From Candidatus Angelobacter sp. Gp1-AA117 (lineage in GTDB: Bacteria; Acidobacteriota; Terriglobia; Terriglobales; Acidobacteriaceae): DNA of 64,000 nt. The stretch covers positions 1 to 64,000 of the forward strand of contig QHVI01000024.1 of NCBI GenBank assembly GCA_003223515.1, read 5' to 3'. Shown one piece after another: positions 63,249 through 64,000 of this stretch. The first letter of the stretch is position 1. Each line of letters starts with the position of its first letter. The position numbers were made by a program, and so were the translations under genes. Below the pieces are notes generated by a model. The model did no database searches. It worked only from the letters and a program-made list of their open reading frames with translations, and was not told the origin of the DNA.

Positions 63249-63494
63249 TTATTTTCTTATGTGCCGTTTCTTGCTGAAGCCCACCACCATGAGCACCAGC
63301 GCGATCAGAACGTCAGCGCCGAAGATGATGCGCATCATTATGTTTCCGGCGCGAATGTCCCAGTCGACGAAGAGTCCCCAGCCCAGCGCGGCGAGCAGCA
63401 TGATAATGCCCACCACGATCAGCGTAGACCCTGTTTCACGAGCGGTTACAGGGAGGTAATTACCGCCTTCCGGATCGTATTCCATTCGTTCCAT
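63249..63494 (-). CDS. Small two-TM protein inside the ETF operon
   Basis: 81 residues with two hydrophobic segments (TLIVVGIIMLLAALGWGLFV and IIFGADVLIALVLMVVGFS) and a basic C-terminus KKRHIRK. The N-terminal 20 residues (MERMEYDPEGGNYLPVTARE) are polar. It lies between ETF beta (10-bp gap) and ETF alpha (1-bp gap), so it is co-translated with them. The family is not recognised; it might anchor or assist ETF/ETF-QO at the membrane. Real gene by position and spacing. Confidence 0.75.
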   Translation of the reverse strand: MERMEYDPEGGNYLPVTARETGSTLIVVGIIMLLAALGWGLFVDWDIRAGNIMMRIIFGADVLIALVLMVVGFSKKRHIRK

Positions 63495-63504
63495 GGCTTC
63501 CTCC

Positions 63505-64000
63505 TCAGATCACGCGGACTTCGTTGCGAAGTTTTTCTACCAGCTTCTTCGCCACTTCCGCGGGAGAACCTTCCAGCATCTCGGTCTTCTTGCTCTTCTG
63601 CGGGATGTAAAGCTTTTCCACCTTCTGCATGTTGTCGCTCAGGGAGGATTTCACCTCGTCCAGAGTGACCTTGCGCAATGGTTTGTTCTTGGCCTGCTTG
63701 ATGCCCAGCAGCGTGGCGTAGCGCAGCTTGTTGATGCCGGATTGAATGGTCAAGACCGCCGGCAGCGGCATACCCACGTGCTGGAAAAATCCCGACTCCA
63801 GTTCGCGTTTAACCTTGATTCCGCCATCGCTCTTCTGAATTTCCATGATGATGGTGGCGTGCGGCCAGCCCAGCAGTTCTGCCATGATCACGCCAGTCTG
63901 CGCGTAGCCGTAATCGTCAGACTGCAGGCCGGTAAAGATGAGATCGAATTTGTCATCCTTGATCGCAGCAACAAATGCCTTGGAGATGTTCATGGCATCC
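63505..64000 (-). CDS. etfB: Electron transfer flavoprotein beta subunit (5' part outside window)
   Basis: The C-terminal 165 or so residues of ETF beta; the frame stays open to base 64000, and the internal ATG at 63993 is not the true start. FIXA-family segments: DLIFTGLQSDDYGYAQTGVI (AMP/ FAD domain loop), GVIMAELLGWPHATIIMEIQ, PLPAVLTIQSGINKLRYATL and the late LYIPQKSKKTEMLEGSPAEV. The N-terminal 90-100 residues lie to the right of the window. First gene of the ETF operon visible here. Confidence 0.93.
   Translation of the reverse strand, partial: DAMNISKAFVAAIKDDKFDLIFTGLQSDDYGYAQTGVIMAELLGWPHATIIMEIQKSDGGIKVKRELESGFFQHVGMPLPAVLTIQSGINKLRYATLLGIKQAKNKPLRKVTLDEVKSSLSDNMQKVEKLYIPQKSKKTEMLEGSPAEVAKKLVEKLRNEVRVI

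Overview
The window is a bacterial chromosome segment of roughly 55-57% GC. It most likely comes from an Acidobacteriota soil or sediment lineage, such as relatives of Koribacter or Acidobacteriaceae. The reasons are a very large TonB-dependent receptor with an N-terminal carboxypeptidase-regulatory-like domain, many small secreted proteins of unknown function with strong signal peptides, an ABC-2 permease fused to an M1 peptidase, and intergenic regions full of short dispersed repeats of the type 'accgcagaggacgcagag'. The assignment rests on gene content only. No rRNA is present and there is a single tRNA (Pro-GGG).

Layout: 1-1345 holds the 5' part of a LanC-like gene (minus strand, running off the left edge) and, divergent from it, a 48-codon ORF that looks like a class I lanthipeptide precursor. 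This is the best candidate for an undescribed system. Next come an ABC ATPase and an ABC-2 permease/M1 peptidase fusion (1.5-6.0 kb), a 23S pseudouridine synthase, small secreted or membrane proteins, a YdeI-type protein with a broken partial duplicate beside it, tRNA-Pro, YggX and RNase R (to 19.7 kb). From 20 to 31.9 kb lie bactofilin, a CHRD protein, MurJ, an MFS carrier, a 58-aa zinc ribbon, PurD, PurE, KdsB, an extraordinary Lys/Gly-repeat protein and MltD. From 32 to 41 kb lie the TonB-dependent receptor, a GAF-GAF-PP2C regulator interrupted by an in-frame stop, an AT-rich membrane protein that may have been acquired, and an acetamidase-like protein with a holin-like protein. From 41 to 50 kb lie two divergent metallopeptidases, a MazEF-like toxin-antitoxin pair with a palindromic operator, a TonB-C protein, a 196-bp MITE, AsmA and a SurA-like foldase. 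From 50 to 55.5 kb two paralogous secreted TPR proteins bracket a PstS-like domain protein and an S1/P1 nuclease. From 55.9 to 64 kb lie an FHA/PP2C pair, MoaA, a frameshifted Sel1-repeat gene, and the ETF operon (ETF beta, a small membrane protein, ETF alpha, ETF-ubiquinone oxidoreductase) that runs off the right edge.

How it fits together: most of the window is housekeeping (purine synthesis, KDO activation, lipid II flipping, peptidoglycan remodelling, outer-membrane protein folding, beta-oxidation electron transfer). Between these genes lie decayed genes and non-autonomous repeats. At least four intact-looking repeat families occur here. Several genes are visibly damaged: a nonsense codon in the PP2C regulator, a frameshift in the Sel1 gene, an apparent internal deletion in the PrpC-like phosphatase, and a duplicated YdeI fragment.
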